Notes: generated by a model from the letters alone, not told the origin. A stretch of DNA of 64,000 bases from Halopseudomonas laoshanensis (GCF_008365385.1 NZ_QOVF01000001.1:1054001-1118000); one strand, 5' to 3'. Shown: positions 1 through 9,521, numbered from the stretch's first letter. Numbers and translations: made by a program.

Positions 1-1392
1 AGTCTCGGCGAACTGCAGCAGATGGCTACGCGTATCGCAGCTTTCTACCATGAAAAAGGTTATTTCGTTGCTCAGGCATATCTCCCTGCCCAGGAGATCC
101 AGCAGGGCGCCGTCACTATCGCGGTGGTGGAAGGTCGTTATGGCGACATCAGTTTGCGCAACCAAAGTAACCTGTCCGATCGCCAGGTAAATAGCTCCCT
201 TGCGGGTCTTAATAGTGGTGAGGTGATCGAATCATCCGCACTGGAGAGCCGTTTGCTACTCCTGTCGGATACCCCCGGCGTGAACGTCAGATCAACGTTG
301 GTTCCCGGCGCATCTGTCGGTGCAGCTGATCTGGTAGTCGATGTCGTTCCCGGGCAGCGAGTGAACGGCAGCATCGATGCCGACAATGCCGGCAACTACT
401 ACACCGGCGAATATCGCCTGGGTGCCACGCTAAACATCAATAATCTGGCAGGCCAGGGCGATGTTGCCACGTTACGCGTGCTACACGGCTTCGATGGCTT
501 GAACTATGGCCGTGCCGCCTACCAGATGCAGTTTGGTCGGGCCACTGCGGGCGTGGCCTACAGCCGGATGGAATACGAGCTGGGTAAGGATTTCAGTGAC
601 CTGGATGCCAACGGCACGGCGGACATTGCCAGCGTCTTTGCCAGTTATCCGCTGATTCGTTCGCGCCGCAGCAACCTCTATGCTCAGGTGGGCTATGACT
701 ACAAGACTTTTGAAGACCGCATCGACGCGTTATCGCCGCCTATAGTTGTCGACAAGAATATCCATGTGCTGATGACGACCCTGCGCGGCGACCATCGCGA
801 TGACCTCGGCCGTGGCGGTGTGACGGCGGGTGGGGTGACCTGGTCAACTGGCGTGCTGGATATAGAAACGCCAGAAGCTCGTGCTGCGGACGACATCTCA
901 GCGCGCAGAAATGGCAATTACAACAAGCTCGGCATGTATGCCATGCGCCTGCAGAACATTACCGAACGCGTCTCGCTTTATGGCGCGATCAGCGGTCAGC
1001 TCGCTTCCAAGAACCTCGACAGCTCCGAGCAGATGTCCCTGGGCGGCATGTACGGTGTGCGCGCTTATCCCCAGGGCGAAGCTTTTGGTGATGAGGGTTA
1101 TCTGGCCACGCTAGAGGCCAGGTACCTGCTGGCCCAGCTGTCCAGCCAGCAACTTGGCCAAGTGCATCTGGTCGGCTTTGTTGACGGCGGCTCTGTCACC
1201 GTCAACAAGGATCCCTGGGACGGTTCGGATAACTCGCGCACCCTGACCGGTGCGGGTGTGGGCGTTAACTGGGTGGATACCAATAATTTCTCTGTGAAGG
1301 CTTCCTACGCGCGAAAGCTCGGTAGTGAAGATGCTACGGCGGCGCCGGATTCGAATGGGCGCTTCTGGGTGCAACTGGTCAAATACTTTTGA
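1..1392 (+). CDS. TpsB outer-membrane transporter (ShlB/FhaC type), 5' partial
   Basis: Outer-membrane pore that secretes the TpsA exoprotein encoded next to it. The reading frame is open from base 1, so the signal peptide, the first POTRA domain and probably part of the second lie outside the window. What remains starts in a POTRA-like segment (EKGYFVAQAYLP, VVEGRYG) and continues as a 16-strand-type barrel rich in alternating aromatic residues, ending in the outer-membrane signature Val-Lys-Tyr-Phe. Near visible residue 350 the motif GVRAYPQGEA matches the VRGY/F loop of the Omp85/TpsB superfamily. The stop is about 80 bases before the tpsA start, so the two are probably one transcription unit. 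An ATG at base 22 is internal and not the true start. Confidence 0.9.
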   Translation, partial: SLGELQQMATRIAAFYHEKGYFVAQAYLPAQEIQQGAVTIAVVEGRYGDISLRNQSNLSDRQVNSSLAGLNSGEVIESSALESRLLLLSDTPGVNVRSTLVPGASVGAADLVVDVVPGQRVNGSIDADNAGNYYTGEYRLGATLNINNLAGQGDVATLRVLHGFDGLNYGRAAYQMQFGRATAGVAYSRMEYELGKDFSDLDANGTADIASVFASYPLIRSRRSNLYAQVGYDYKTFEDRIDALSPPIVVDKNIHVLMTTLRGDHRDDLGRGGVTAGGVTWSTGVLDIETPEARAADDISARRNGNYNKLGMYAMRLQNITERVSLYGAISGQLASKNLDSSEQMSLGGMYGVRAYPQGEAFGDEGYLATLEARYLLAQLSSQQLGQVHLVGFVDGGSVTVNKDPWDGSDNSRTLTGAGVGVNWVDTNNFSVKASYARKLGSEDATAAPDSNGRFWVQLVKYF

Positions 1393-1470
1393 TGGCCGAC
1401 TTGGCTCAGTACAAAGAACACGGGCCTGAAAGGCTCGCAAAAAATGCCTGCAACAGGGTAGGAACACATA

Positions 1471-4434
1471 ATGAATAATATCTACCAGTCGATCTGGAAC
1501 GCCAAAAGCGGTACGTATATCGCCGCATCCGAACACGCTAAAGTCGGTGGCAAGAGAAGTGCCGGCGCCGTTAAAGGCGGCATAAGCCGAGCGGTAGGTT
1601 TTGCCCTGCAATCGCTTGCCGCTGCAGTCATGTTGGCAACTGGATTCAGTGCCCACGCCCTGCCAGTTGATGGTTCGGTAGCGGCAGGCGCTGCCAGTAT
1701 TGCTAACGGTGAAGGTAGCATGACCGTTAACCAAGCATCGCAGAATGTCAGTATCAACTGGCAGAGCTTCAATATCGGCCAGGGCGAATCGGTCACGTTT
1801 GTGCAACCCAACAGCAGCGCAGTGGCGCTCAATCGGGTGCTGGGTTCTGACCCATCGAGCATTCTGGGTAGCCTGGATGCTAACGGGCAGGTGTTCCTGA
1901 TCAACCCCAATGGCGTGCTCTTCGGCCAAAGCGCTTCGGTCAATGTCGGCGGTCTGGTGGCCTCGACGCTGAATCTTAGCGACAGCGATTTCATGGCAGG
2001 CGACTACAACTTCGCCGGTGCCAGTGATGGCAGTGTCGTCAACCAGGGTGCGATCAATGCCGATGGCGGCTATGTCGCGCTGCTTGGCGCGAATGTCAGC
2101 AACCAGGGCGTTATCCAGGCCAATCTGGGCACCGTTGCGCTGGCGGCCGGTGACGCAATAACCCTCGATGTCGCAGGCGACGGCCTGTTAAATGTCGCCG
2201 TTGACCAAGGTTCAGTAGCGGCATTGGTGCAGAACGGCGGGATGATCCAAGCCGATGGCGGCAAGGTATTGATGACGGCCAGGTCCGCGGGAAACTTGTT
2301 CCAGTCTGCGGTGAACAACACCGGCGTGGTCCGTGCCCAGAGCATCCACAACCGCAATGGCACCATTACCCTGCTGGGCGATATGCACAGTGGCACGGTA
2401 GATCTAGGCGGTGAGCTGGATGTGTCGGGCGACGGGGCAGGGCAGACGGGTGGTAGCGTTGTTGCCACAGCTAACCAGGTCGGCTTGGTTAAGGCCAACA
2501 TCGATGCCTCCGGTGACGCGGGCGGCGGTACTGTGTTGCTGGGCGGCGGCTATCAGGGCAAGGACGCGGCAGTACAGAACGCCAAAGCAACCCATATGAG
2601 TGCTGACTCCAGCATCACCGCTGACGCGCTGAGTTCCGGCGACGGCGGCACCGTTGTGCTGTGGGGTAATGAATCGACCCGCGCCTATGGCAGCATTACA
2701 GCCCGCGGCGGCGCCGAGTCCGGCAACGGCGGCATGATCGAGACCTCCGGCGGTTGGCTGGACGTTTCCGGGATACGGGTGAATACCAGTGCACCCAACG
2801 GCCAGTTCGGCATGTGGCTGCTTGACCCCGCAGATATCACCATCTCCAGCGCGCCAGCATCAGGTGCCACGTCCACAGGCAATGTATTCGCCCCCGATTC
2901 CGGAATGAATGTGGCGAACATCAATGTAAACGACCTGGTCATGGCCTTGGGTGGTAGCAATATCACCGTAACGACCGAGAATACGGGCGCCAGTGGTAGC
3001 GGTAACGGCGATATAACGGTTATGAACGCCGTTACCTGGGTGGCGCCGACGACACTGACGCTTAACGCAGACCGGGATGTCAACGTGAACCTGGGCGCCG
3101 ATATCACCGGCACCCTGGGTAGCCTTGAAGCAAATGCCGGTCGGGATATCAACGTTAATGCGGATATCACCACCACCACAGGTGGTCTTAGCTTTATCGC
3201 CGTCAACGACGTTACCGTTAACGCGGCCACGACCATTACCACAGGTAACCTCACCGCGGTCGCTGGGCAGAACGTCAATCTCAACGCAGCAATGACGGTC
3301 ACTACGGGCGATGTCATCCTGCGTGCGGATAACGACGGTACCGGGCCGGGAGCCATCCTAGGTGGCACGGTGCTCATTACCTGCGGCAGCAACTGCATCA
3401 CTATAGGTACGGGCGATCTGAGCATTCGCTTCAACCCGGTGAATTACGCGCAGACCAATGCTGAAATTCTTGCCTATGGACTGAACCTGACTGGCGGCGG
3501 CGCACTTGATGCCAAGGCCTGGGTGTTCGGCTTGGGCGACAACAAGGTTTACGACGGTTTGCGCGATGCCACTGTCAGCGGCCTTGAGACGGATATCACC
3601 AACACACCGCCTCCTGTCGCTCTGGGCGCCGTTACCAACGCGTTATTCGATACCAAGGATGTGGGTGTTGAAAAACTGATCACCTATGAAAGCACCTTTG
3701 CTGATCCGGTCTTTGATCTTTTTTCTCCTTTCGGTACGGCGGTGGGTACCTATGTCACGCGCGCCGATATAACTCCGGCACCGTTGACCATCACCGCCAA
3801 TAACGCCACCAAGGTATTTGGTGAAACGCTGGTGTTGGGAACATCGGCCTTCACCTCGGTAGGCCTGGTAGCGGGCGAGACCATTGGCGGTGTGACCCTG
3901 ACCAGCCCTGGAGCAGTGGGTACGGCTACAGTGGATGGTAATCCCTACGCCATTACTCCGAGTGATGCGGTTCCCGGCACCTTTGATCAGAACAATTACG
4001 CCATTAATTATGTCGATGGCACCTTGTTGATCAGCCAGGTGGTACCAGATCCCGTGATTCCAGTAGATCCAGTAGATCCGGTGATTCCAGTAGATCCGGT
4101 GGACCCAGTGGATCCCCCAGGCTCAACTCCTCCGGGCTCCACGCCCCCGGGCTCGACGCCAGACCCGACTGAACCAGACTTGCCAACCGAGACCCTGCCG
4201 GGTGTCACTAACCCGAATACCAGCAGCCCCTATGACGACAGTACCGGCCGACAATTCGTCGCTGGATCAACCCATCGTGCAGCTGGTGTGAACTACGCAA
4301 CTGAAGGTACCGGTATCAACCTGGAGGTAGCGCAACTTACCCAGCTGTCAGCTGACCCCGTCGCTATCGTAGAAGAGGAACCCAGAGCGATTTATGTGCC
4401 ACCGGTATATGCGCCGAGGCAGGATCGTAACTGA
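1471..4434 (+). CDS. TpsA exoprotein, filamentous-haemagglutinin-like with YDG/MBG repeats
   Basis: Secreted beta-helical protein exported by the upstream TpsB; probably an adhesin or surface protein. The N-terminus is an extended signal peptide region (YQSIWNAKSGTYIAASEHAK) followed by a hydrophobic stretch ending in Ala-His-Ala. The TPS secretion domain follows at about residues 65-300, with the hallmark NPNGVLFG near residue 147. The middle is an irregular repeat region rich in Gly, Asn, Thr and Val with recurring INVNADI/VNLNA-type turns. Near residues 690-850 there are a YDG-like unit (KVYDGLRDATVSGL) and an MBG-like unit (LTITANNATKVFGETL). A proline-rich linker of DPV and PPGST repeats (about 860-905) precedes a short C-terminal tail. 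At 987 residues it is small for the family. An AGGA ribosome site precedes the ATG. Confidence 0.9.
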   Translation: MNNIYQSIWNAKSGTYIAASEHAKVGGKRSAGAVKGGISRAVGFALQSLAAAVMLATGFSAHALPVDGSVAAGAASIANGEGSMTVNQASQNVSINWQSFNIGQGESVTFVQPNSSAVALNRVLGSDPSSILGSLDANGQVFLINPNGVLFGQSASVNVGGLVASTLNLSDSDFMAGDYNFAGASDGSVVNQGAINADGGYVALLGANVSNQGVIQANLGTVALAAGDAITLDVAGDGLLNVAVDQGSVAALVQNGGMIQADGGKVLMTARSAGNLFQSAVNNTGVVRAQSIHNRNGTITLLGDMHSGTVDLGGELDVSGDGAGQTGGSVVATANQVGLVKANIDASGDAGGGTVLLGGGYQGKDAAVQNAKATHMSADSSITADALSSGDGGTVVLWGNESTRAYGSITARGGAESGNGGMIETSGGWLDVSGIRVNTSAPNGQFGMWLLDPADITISSAPASGATSTGNVFAPDSGMNVANINVNDLVMALGGSNITVTTENTGASGSGNGDITVMNAVTWVAPTTLTLNADRDVNVNLGADITGTLGSLEANAGRDINVNADITTTTGGLSFIAVNDVTVNAATTITTGNLTAVAGQNVNLNAAMTVTTGDVILRADNDGTGPGAILGGTVLITCGSNCITIGTGDLSIRFNPVNYAQTNAEILAYGLNLTGGGALDAKAWVFGLGDNKVYDGLRDATVSGLETDITNTPPPVALGAVTNALFDTKDVGVEKLITYESTFADPVFDLFSPFGTAVGTYVTRADITPAPLTITANNATKVFGETLVLGTSAFTSVGLVAGETIGGVTLTSPGAVGTATVDGNPYAITPSDAVPGTFDQNNYAINYVDGTLLISQVVPDPVIPVDPVDPVIPVDPVDPVDPPGSTPPGSTPPGSTPDPTEPDLPTETLPGVTNPNTSSPYDDSTGRQFVAGSTHRAAGVNYATEGTGINLEVAQLTQLSADPVAIVEEEPRAIYVPPVYAPRQDRN

Positions 4435-4443
4435 GCCAAACCC

Positions 4444-5223
4444 ATGAGAACGGAGGAGATCAGCAACAACACTGCCAGGATCGTGGGCAATGCCCGTGCG
4501 AAGGGGCTTTACACGGGTATCCTGCTGCTTGCCGGAATGACTACTAATCACCTGGCGTGGGCGGATGGCGCCTGGGAAACGGGGGCGCTGGGTAAACCCG
4601 TTGTCTGGCAGCAGGTTGTTCCAACAGCAATAGCCCCAGCACCGGTTCCTATTCGCAAGGTTGCAAATTTCAAGGGTGAAAATGTCTCCGAGGCTGCACG
4701 GCAGGTCGTCAACTGGGTCGTAGACTCAGGCGACAACGCCGGCCTGCCATTTCTGATTGTCGACAAGGTGCAAGCAAGAGTGTTGATGTTTGATGCCCAA
4801 GGGCAGCTAACGGGTTCAGCGTCGGCTCTATTGGGTATGGCGGTGGGGGATGACACCGTGCCCGGCATTGGTCAGCGCAGACTGTCCAGTATTCTGCCGA
4901 ACGAACGCACCACGCCTGCAGGTCGGTTTGAAGCATCGGTAGGCCGCAATCTAGCGGGCAAGGAGATTCTCTGGGTGGACTACGACGCAGCCATCTCACT
5001 GCACCGGGTCGTCACTAGTAATGCCAAGGAGCGCCGAGCCGAACGCTTGGCCTCACCGCTCATTGAAGACAACCGGATTTCCTATGGTTGTATTAACGTG
5101 CCAGTGGCGTTTTTCGATGAGGTCGTGCTTCCCGCATTTGCCGGCACCAATGGCATTGTGTACACGTTGCCGGAAACTCGGGAAAATCAGTCGGTGTTCA
5201 GTTCTTATTACGAACTTGAATAA
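4444..5223 (+). CDS. L,D-transpeptidase (YkuD)-like exported protein
   Basis: Likely envelope protein with a YkuD-type fold; L,D-transpeptidases cross-link peptidoglycan or attach proteins to it. A membrane or signal segment lies at about residues 22-40 (GILLLAGMTTNHLAWA). The C-terminal half has FLIVDKVQARVLMFDAQG, TPAGRF, His187 in SLHRV, and the catalytic-type motif SYGCIN with Cys216. The classic motif has His before Gly-Cys, but here it is Tyr, and the His-Cys distance is longer than usual, so activity is not certain. The gene begins 9 bases after the tpsA stop, so it is probably co-transcribed and may serve the secreted protein or its anchoring. The link to TpsA is inference. Confidence 0.75.
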   Translation: MRTEEISNNTARIVGNARAKGLYTGILLLAGMTTNHLAWADGAWETGALGKPVVWQQVVPTAIAPAPVPIRKVANFKGENVSEAARQVVNWVVDSGDNAGLPFLIVDKVQARVLMFDAQGQLTGSASALLGMAVGDDTVPGIGQRRLSSILPNERTTPAGRFEASVGRNLAGKEILWVDYDAAISLHRVVTSNAKERRAERLASPLIEDNRISYGCINVPVAFFDEVVLPAFAGTNGIVYTLPETRENQSVFSSYYELE

Positions 5224-5377
5224 CCCGCTCTAGGTCTCCGTTTACTATACTTTTTATAAGCTACTAGAAAGTTGATGAATGAATATCCTGCATCGAATCT
5301 CCTGAAAAATCAGCATTCGCCACATAGGACTATCCGCGCTACTGTCTTCCAAGCTATCCCCGAACCTGGAGGTTCTG

Positions 5378-5899
5378 ATGAAAAACCTGGAAGACCAACT
5401 GTCGCAATACGCGGCTTACCACCGCGACGCCCGTAATATCGCCACGCATTTTATCGGCATTCCGATGATCGTGGTGGGCGTTGCCGTTCTGTTATCCCGG
5501 CCCGCCATTGAGCTGGCTGGTATTGCCGTATCGCCTGCGCTGCTGGCAGGGCTGGCGGCGTCTTTCTACTACCTCAAGCTTGACTGGTTTCTGGGCGCGA
5601 TCATGAGCGTGCTTATGGCGCTGTCTGTCTGGGCGGGTGCGCTGCTGGCGGCTGAATCGACTGCGCTCTGGCTGTCTGCCGGCGTCGGGCTCTTTGTGGT
5701 GGGCTGGGTATTCCAGTTTATCGGTCACTTCTGGGAAGGCAAAAAGCCGGCCTTTATTGATGACGTTGCCGGCCTGATTATCGGCCCGCTGTTCGTTGTT
5801 GCCGAAGCGCTGTTCATGCTTGGCGCTTTGCCAAAGCTGCGCGCGACGATTGAGGGCAGGGCAGGTCATATTCGCTCGGGCAAAACCTCAGCCGCCTGA
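5378..5899 (+). CDS. Mpo1-like (DUF962) membrane protein
   Basis: Small integral membrane protein of the DUF962/Mpo1 family. The yeast member is a 2-hydroxy fatty acid dioxygenase; the role of bacterial members is poorly defined. The N-terminus has the family signature around YHRDARNIATHFIGIP, whose conserved histidines are thought to bind iron, and a second pair follows later at FIGHFWEGKKPAF. Four hydrophobic segments can be seen at about residues 28-50, 55-72, 75-95 and 98-118, with a fifth near 130-150. A very good ribosome site (GGAGG, 6 bases before ATG) fixes the start. It stands alone between the TPS operon and the aldehyde dehydrogenase gene. Confidence 0.85.
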   Translation: MKNLEDQLSQYAAYHRDARNIATHFIGIPMIVVGVAVLLSRPAIELAGIAVSPALLAGLAASFYYLKLDWFLGAIMSVLMALSVWAGALLAAESTALWLSAGVGLFVVGWVFQFIGHFWEGKKPAFIDDVAGLIIGPLFVVAEALFMLGALPKLRATIEGRAGHIRSGKTSAA

Positions 5900-5973
5900 G
5901 TACCAACTGGCCGCATTCGCTTTCAGTAATACAAAGTAACCCAGATCAACTGGCTAAACAGGCGTACCCGGCA

Positions 5974-6040
5974 ACCCTCTGCTGTAATCAGTACTGTCCC
6001 ATGACCTGGCTCGTGACGGGCCAGGCAACGCGCAGAGGGT
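5974..6040 (+). promoter_or_regulatory. nested inverted repeat over the aldB/exaC-type ribosome site
   Basis: Two nested inverted repeats precede the aldehyde dehydrogenase gene. The outer arms are ACCCTCTGC (5974-5982) and GCAGAGGGT (6032-6040), nine paired bases. The inner arms are CCTGGC (6005-6010) and GCCAGG (6020-6025). The right outer arm contains the GAGGG that serves as ribosome binding site for the ATG at 6048, so folding of the leader would hide it. A role in translational control is inference; I recognise no known riboswitch class. Confidence 0.5.
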
Positions 6041-6047
6041 AACCATC

Positions 6048-7568
6048 ATGATTTATGCAAATCCGGGAGCCGATGGCTCCGTCGTCTCGTTCAAGGAACG
6101 TTACGGCAACTTCATCAACGGCGAGTTCGTCGCGCCGGTCAAAGGGCAGTACTTCAGCAATATTTCCCCCGTCACCGGCGACGCGGTCTGTGAAATTCCC
6201 CGGTCCGGCGCTGAAGATATCGAGAAGGCACTGGACGCAGCCCACGCCGCCAGGGCCGCCTGGGGCAAAACCTCTGTGCAGGAGCGGGGCAATATCCTGC
6301 TGCAGATCGCCGACCGCATCGAACAGAATCTGGAAAAACTCGCCGTTACCGAAACCTGGGATAACGGCAAAGCCGTGCGTGAAACGCTGAATGCGGATAT
6401 CCCGTTGGCGGCCGATCACTTCCGCTACTTCGCTGGTTGCATCCGTGCTCAGGAAGGCACCCTGGCGGAGATTGACGAGTTCACCACCGCCTATCACTTT
6501 CATGAACCGCTGGGCGTCGTGGGCCAGATCATTCCCTGGAATTTCCCGCTACTGATGGCCGCCTGGAAGCTGGCGCCGGCGTTGGCAGCAGGCAATTGCG
6601 TGGTACTCAAACCAGCTGAACAGACCCCGCTGGGCATCCTGGTACTGATGGAGATCATTGGGGATCTATTGCCACCCGGCGTACTCAATGTGGTCAATGG
6701 CTACGGCCGTGAAGCCGGTGAAGCCCTGGCGACCAGCAAACGCATCGCCAAGATCGCCTTTACCGGCTCAACCCCGGTCGGCCGACACATCATGCATGCC
6801 GCCGCGGAAAACATTATCCCCTCCACCGTAGAGCTGGGTGGCAAGTCGCCGAACATCTTTTTTGCCGACATCATGCAGGCTGAAGAGGCCTTTATCAGCA
6901 AAGCCGTCGAAGGCCTGGTGCTGGCGTTCTTCAATCAGGGCGAAGTCTGCACCTGCCCGTCGCGGGCGCTGATTCAAGACAGCATGTACGACGATTTCAT
7001 CGCCCTGGCGATCAAACGTACGCAGAGCATCACACGCGGTAACCCGCTGGATACCGACACCATGGTCGGCGCGCAGGCCTCTGAGCAGCAGTTCGACAAG
7101 ATCCTGTCCTACATGGAAATCGCCCGGCAGGAAGGCGCAGAGTTTTTGATTGGTGGCAGTGCCGAACAGCTGGAAGGCAATATGAACAAAGGCTTTTACA
7201 TCCAGCCGACCCTGCTCAAGGGCAACAACCAGATGCGTATCTTCCAGGAAGAAATCTTTGGCCCGGTGGTCAGCGTCACCACCTTCAAGGATGAAGAAGA
7301 AGCCTTGGCCATCGCCAATGACAGCCAGTTCGGTCTCGGAGCAGGGCTATGGACCCGCGACACCAACCGCGCTTACCGCATGGGCCGGGCAATTCAGGCT
7401 GGCCGGGTGTGGACCAACTGTTATCACCTGTATCCCGCGCACGCCGCCTTCGGCGGTTACAAGCAATCTGGCGTAGGCCGGGAAACGCACAAGATGATTC
7501 TCGACAGCTATCAACAGACCAAAAACCTGCTGGTCAGCTACGACGTGAATCCCCTGGGCTTTTTCTGA
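6048..7568 (+). CDS. aldehyde dehydrogenase (ExaC/AldB type)
   Basis: NAD(P)-dependent oxidation of short aliphatic aldehydes such as acetaldehyde to the acid, in the cytoplasm. Length (506 residues) and the opening [20 protein letters not shown] match the AldB/ExaC group. Visible motifs are [17 protein letters not shown], the cofactor-binding FTGSTPVGR, the base glutamate in [11 protein letters not shown], and the catalytic cysteine in [11 protein letters not shown], whose CTCPSR form is typical of this group. The C-terminal oligomerisation segment ends in NPLGFF. The start has GAGGG eight bases upstream, lying inside an inverted repeat. In Pseudomonas this enzyme acts in ethanol oxidation, but no alcohol dehydrogenase is adjacent here. 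Confidence 0.93.
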   Translation: MIYANPGADGSVVSFKERYGNFINGEFVAPVKGQYFSNISPVTGDAVCEIPRSGAEDIEKALDAAHAARAAWGKTSVQERGNILLQIADRIEQNLEKLAVTETWDNGKAVRETLNADIPLAADHFRYFAGCIRAQEGTLAEIDEFTTAYHFHEPLGVVGQIIPWNFPLLMAAWKLAPALAAGNCVVLKPAEQTPLGILVLMEIIGDLLPPGVLNVVNGYGREAGEALATSKRIAKIAFTGSTPVGRHIMHAAAENIIPSTVELGGKSPNIFFADIMQAEEAFISKAVEGLVLAFFNQGEVCTCPSRALIQDSMYDDFIALAIKRTQSITRGNPLDTDTMVGAQASEQQFDKILSYMEIARQEGAEFLIGGSAEQLEGNMNKGFYIQPTLLKGNNQMRIFQEEIFGPVVSVTTFKDEEEALAIANDSQFGLGAGLWTRDTNRAYRMGRAIQAGRVWTNCYHLYPAHAAFGGYKQSGVGRETHKMILDSYQQTKNLLVSYDVNPLGFF

Positions 7569-7573
7569 CCGTT

Positions 7574-7596
7574 GGCGGCGCAAAGCCTTCGCCGCC
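7574..7596 (+). terminator. GC-rich hairpin after the aldehyde dehydrogenase gene
   Basis: A perfect seven-base inverted repeat, GGCGGCG and CGCCGCC with a nine-base loop, begins six bases after the stop codon. There is no T-run, so it may be a weak terminator or an mRNA 3' stabiliser. Confidence 0.4.
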
Positions 7597-7644
7597 TGAG
7601 TCCTGTATCATCGGTCGCTTCAATGTTCTGACTATGAAGCGACC

Positions 7645-8136
7645 GTGGCCACGCTCAAATACCTCAACGGATACAGCCCCAGCCTGCAACAGCAGGTACA
7701 GGCACTGATCGACAAGAACCAGCTAGGCAGTTGGCTGGAACAGCGCTACCCGCCGCAAACCCAGCACCTGATCCAATCCGACGCTGCGCTCTACGACTAC
7801 ACCCAGCGCCTCAAACAACAGCATATGCGCAGCAGCGATCCGGTCAGCAAGGTGTTCTACGACACCCGCATGCACGTCATCGACAACGCTCTGGGCCAGC
7901 ACCAGTTCGTCAGCCGCGTGCAGGGCAGCAAGCTCAAGCGCAAGAACGAGATCAAGGTCTCCGCGATCCTCAAAACCCTACCCGAACCGTTACTGCGCAT
8001 GGTCGTGGTGCATGAGCTCGCGCATCTGCGCGAGAAAGAACACAACAAAAGCTTCTACCAGCTGTGCCAGCATATGGAAGCGGACTATCACCAGTTGGAG
8101 CTGGACCTGCGCTTGTTTCTGACCTTGCGCGGATAG
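7645..8136 (+). CDS. YgjP/SprT-like metallopeptidase-type protein (DUF45)
   Basis: Predicted zinc metalloprotein of the YgjP (DUF45) type, 163 residues. The zinc site is clear: HELAH at residues 123-127 with a third ligand in EHNKSFYQL (His133), the pattern HExxH-x5-H. The N-terminal half carries basic segments (LKRKNEIKVSAIL) and no signal peptide, so it is cytoplasmic. The start is a GTG at 7645; the ATG at 7634 is out of frame. No substrate is known for this short form. It sits alone, tail to tail with the thioesterase gene. Confidence 0.75.
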   Translation: MATLKYLNGYSPSLQQQVQALIDKNQLGSWLEQRYPPQTQHLIQSDAALYDYTQRLKQQHMRSSDPVSKVFYDTRMHVIDNALGQHQFVSRVQGSKLKRKNEIKVSAILKTLPEPLLRMVVVHELAHLREKEHNKSFYQLCQHMEADYHQLELDLRLFLTLRG

Positions 8137-8152
8137 GGCAGTATTTCCCAGG

Positions 8153-8572
8153 TCATTTCAGCGGCTGCACCTTGAACACCGCCTTGGCCGTCGCGCAGAG
8201 CTGATCATTGGAATAGATATTCGCGTCAGCAAAGCACAGTGATTTACCCACCCGCGACGGCGTCGCACGCACTTCCACCCAATGGCCTACGTGCGCCGTA
8301 CCCAAAAAATCGATCGTCATACTCACGGTCACCAGCCCCCCGATATTCTCCAACTGCCTGGCACAACTCAGCCCCATGGCATTGTCCGCCAACGCGGAGA
8401 GCAGCCCGCCATGCACAAAGCCGCGGCTGTTTACGTGCGGCGCATCGGCGAGCAAGCCCAGGCAGAAGGTGCTTTCAACGCTGGCAGCGTAGATTGGCTC
8501 CCAGGGATCGGTCAGGCCGCTCTTGCGGGTGTGGGGTTTGAAACCGGCGGGTATTGCTTGAGCGTTTTCCAT
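8153..8572 (-). CDS. PaaI-family hotdog-fold thioesterase
   Basis: Acyl-CoA thioesterase of the PaaI/hotdog family, 139 residues, a usual length for a single-domain tetrameric enzyme. The core motif is RGFVHGGLLSALADNAMG, with the conserved HGG and the Asp of the active site helix, followed by VSMTIDFLGTAHVGHWVEV, the central strand of the fold. The substrate cannot be read from sequence. It is convergent with the YgjP-like gene (16 bases apart) and transcribed toward it. Confidence 0.85.
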   Translation of the reverse strand: MENAQAIPAGFKPHTRKSGLTDPWEPIYAASVESTFCLGLLADAPHVNSRGFVHGGLLSALADNAMGLSCARQLENIGGLVTVSMTIDFLGTAHVGHWVEVRATPSRVGKSLCFADANIYSNDQLCATAKAVFKVQPLK

Positions 8573-8669
8573 GACGTGCCCTCAATTGAGATTTATACAA
8601 CCATATAGACCAGTCTTTATAATTATCCAATTGGTAACGCACTTCAATAGGCCAATGAGCGGGGCAGCG

Positions 8670-9443
8670 CTAGATCAATTCGAGTGAATGCTGTTCGCTC
8701 AGGGGCAGGGGAGGAGACACCGCCTTCTCTGCCATAGGTTTAATCAGGTCTGCGCCGTGACTAGTCACGTTACCCACTTCCTTGCCCACCTTGAACCACT
8801 CAAAGGACTCCACGGGTTCGGCGTAATACCTGGCCAGCTCCTCAGCGCGCTCAGAGGTCAAGCCTGGCTCAAGCCATTCCCGCGCAACCTCAGGTGGCAA
8901 TACCACAGGCGTGCGGTCATGAATGTCGATCATCCCGCGTTCGCTGGCCGTAGTGATCACCGCAAAGCCGTCCAGCTCGCTTGGCTTGCCATCAGGGCCC
9001 CGCGGAAATTGACCAATAGCGGCCCAGAACATCGGCTCGCCAGACTGGAGGCGAATGTAATATGGCTGCTTGCGGGTTTTGTCTTCAGGATCCTTGACCC
9101 ACTCGTACCAGCCGTCTGCGACTACCAGACAACGGTTCGTCCATGCCGCGCCCCAATAGGGGTTGGTCGGAGCTTCTTCGATGGTCGCGTTGATCACCGG
9201 TTTTCTAGGCTTTGTGGCTTTGCCAGCGCTTTTAGCTTGAGCCCAGTGCGGCGCGTAATGCCATGGTACGGCGCTCATCCGTAACCCGTCTTCATCCCAG
9301 TGCAACAGCTGAACCCGAGTAGTAGGCGCGACGTTGTAGCGCTCAAGTGGCTGATCGCTGGGCGCAAAAGCCAACGCGGCCTGCCAGTTAAGGCGCTCCA
9401 GGTAGCGCACTTCAGACTGATATTGGGTATAGCGACCGCACAT
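8670..9443 (-). CDS. yedK: SRAP-domain protein YedK (HMCES family)
   Basis: SOS-response-associated peptidase domain protein that forms a thiazolidine cross-link with abasic sites in single-stranded DNA and so protects them. The start MCGRY provides the invariant Cys2 after methionine removal. Other conserved features are RYNVAPTT, the glutamate in VADGWYEWV, and the histidine in MIDIHDRTPVVLP. Length is 257 residues, slightly longer than the E. coli protein because of the C-terminal tail. It is divergent from umuD, and the LexA box lies in the 97-base gap, so shared SOS control is possible. A stop-proximal gene order with umuDC makes a DNA damage role natural. Confidence 0.92.
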   Translation of the reverse strand: MCGRYTQYQSEVRYLERLNWQAALAFAPSDQPLERYNVAPTTRVQLLHWDEDGLRMSAVPWHYAPHWAQAKSAGKATKPRKPVINATIEEAPTNPYWGAAWTNRCLVVADGWYEWVKDPEDKTRKQPYYIRLQSGEPMFWAAIGQFPRGPDGKPSELDGFAVITTASERGMIDIHDRTPVVLPPEVAREWLEPGLTSERAEELARYYAEPVESFEWFKVGKEVGNVTSHGADLIKPMAEKAVSPPLPLSEQHSLELI

Positions 9444-9501
9444 AGATTCCGCCCGTCTGCTGGTTACACATTTCTTTTGACCCTGAATGGGTAATCTCGT
9501 T

Positions 9502-9521
9502 TACTGTATGCACGTACAGTA
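9502..9521 (+). promoter_or_regulatory. LexA box (SOS operator) of umuDC
   Basis: TACTGTATGCACGTACAGTA is a near-perfect palindrome fitting CTGT-N8-ACAG, the gammaproteobacterial LexA site. It ends 19 bases before the umuD ATG and lies 58 bases from the yedK start on the other strand, so it could control both genes. Confidence 0.9.

Noticed and set aside
4008-4208. Minus-strand frame of Gly-Ser-Thr repeats opposite the TpsA proline linker
   Set aside because: It mirrors the DPV/PPGST repeat DNA of tpsA and has no start context.
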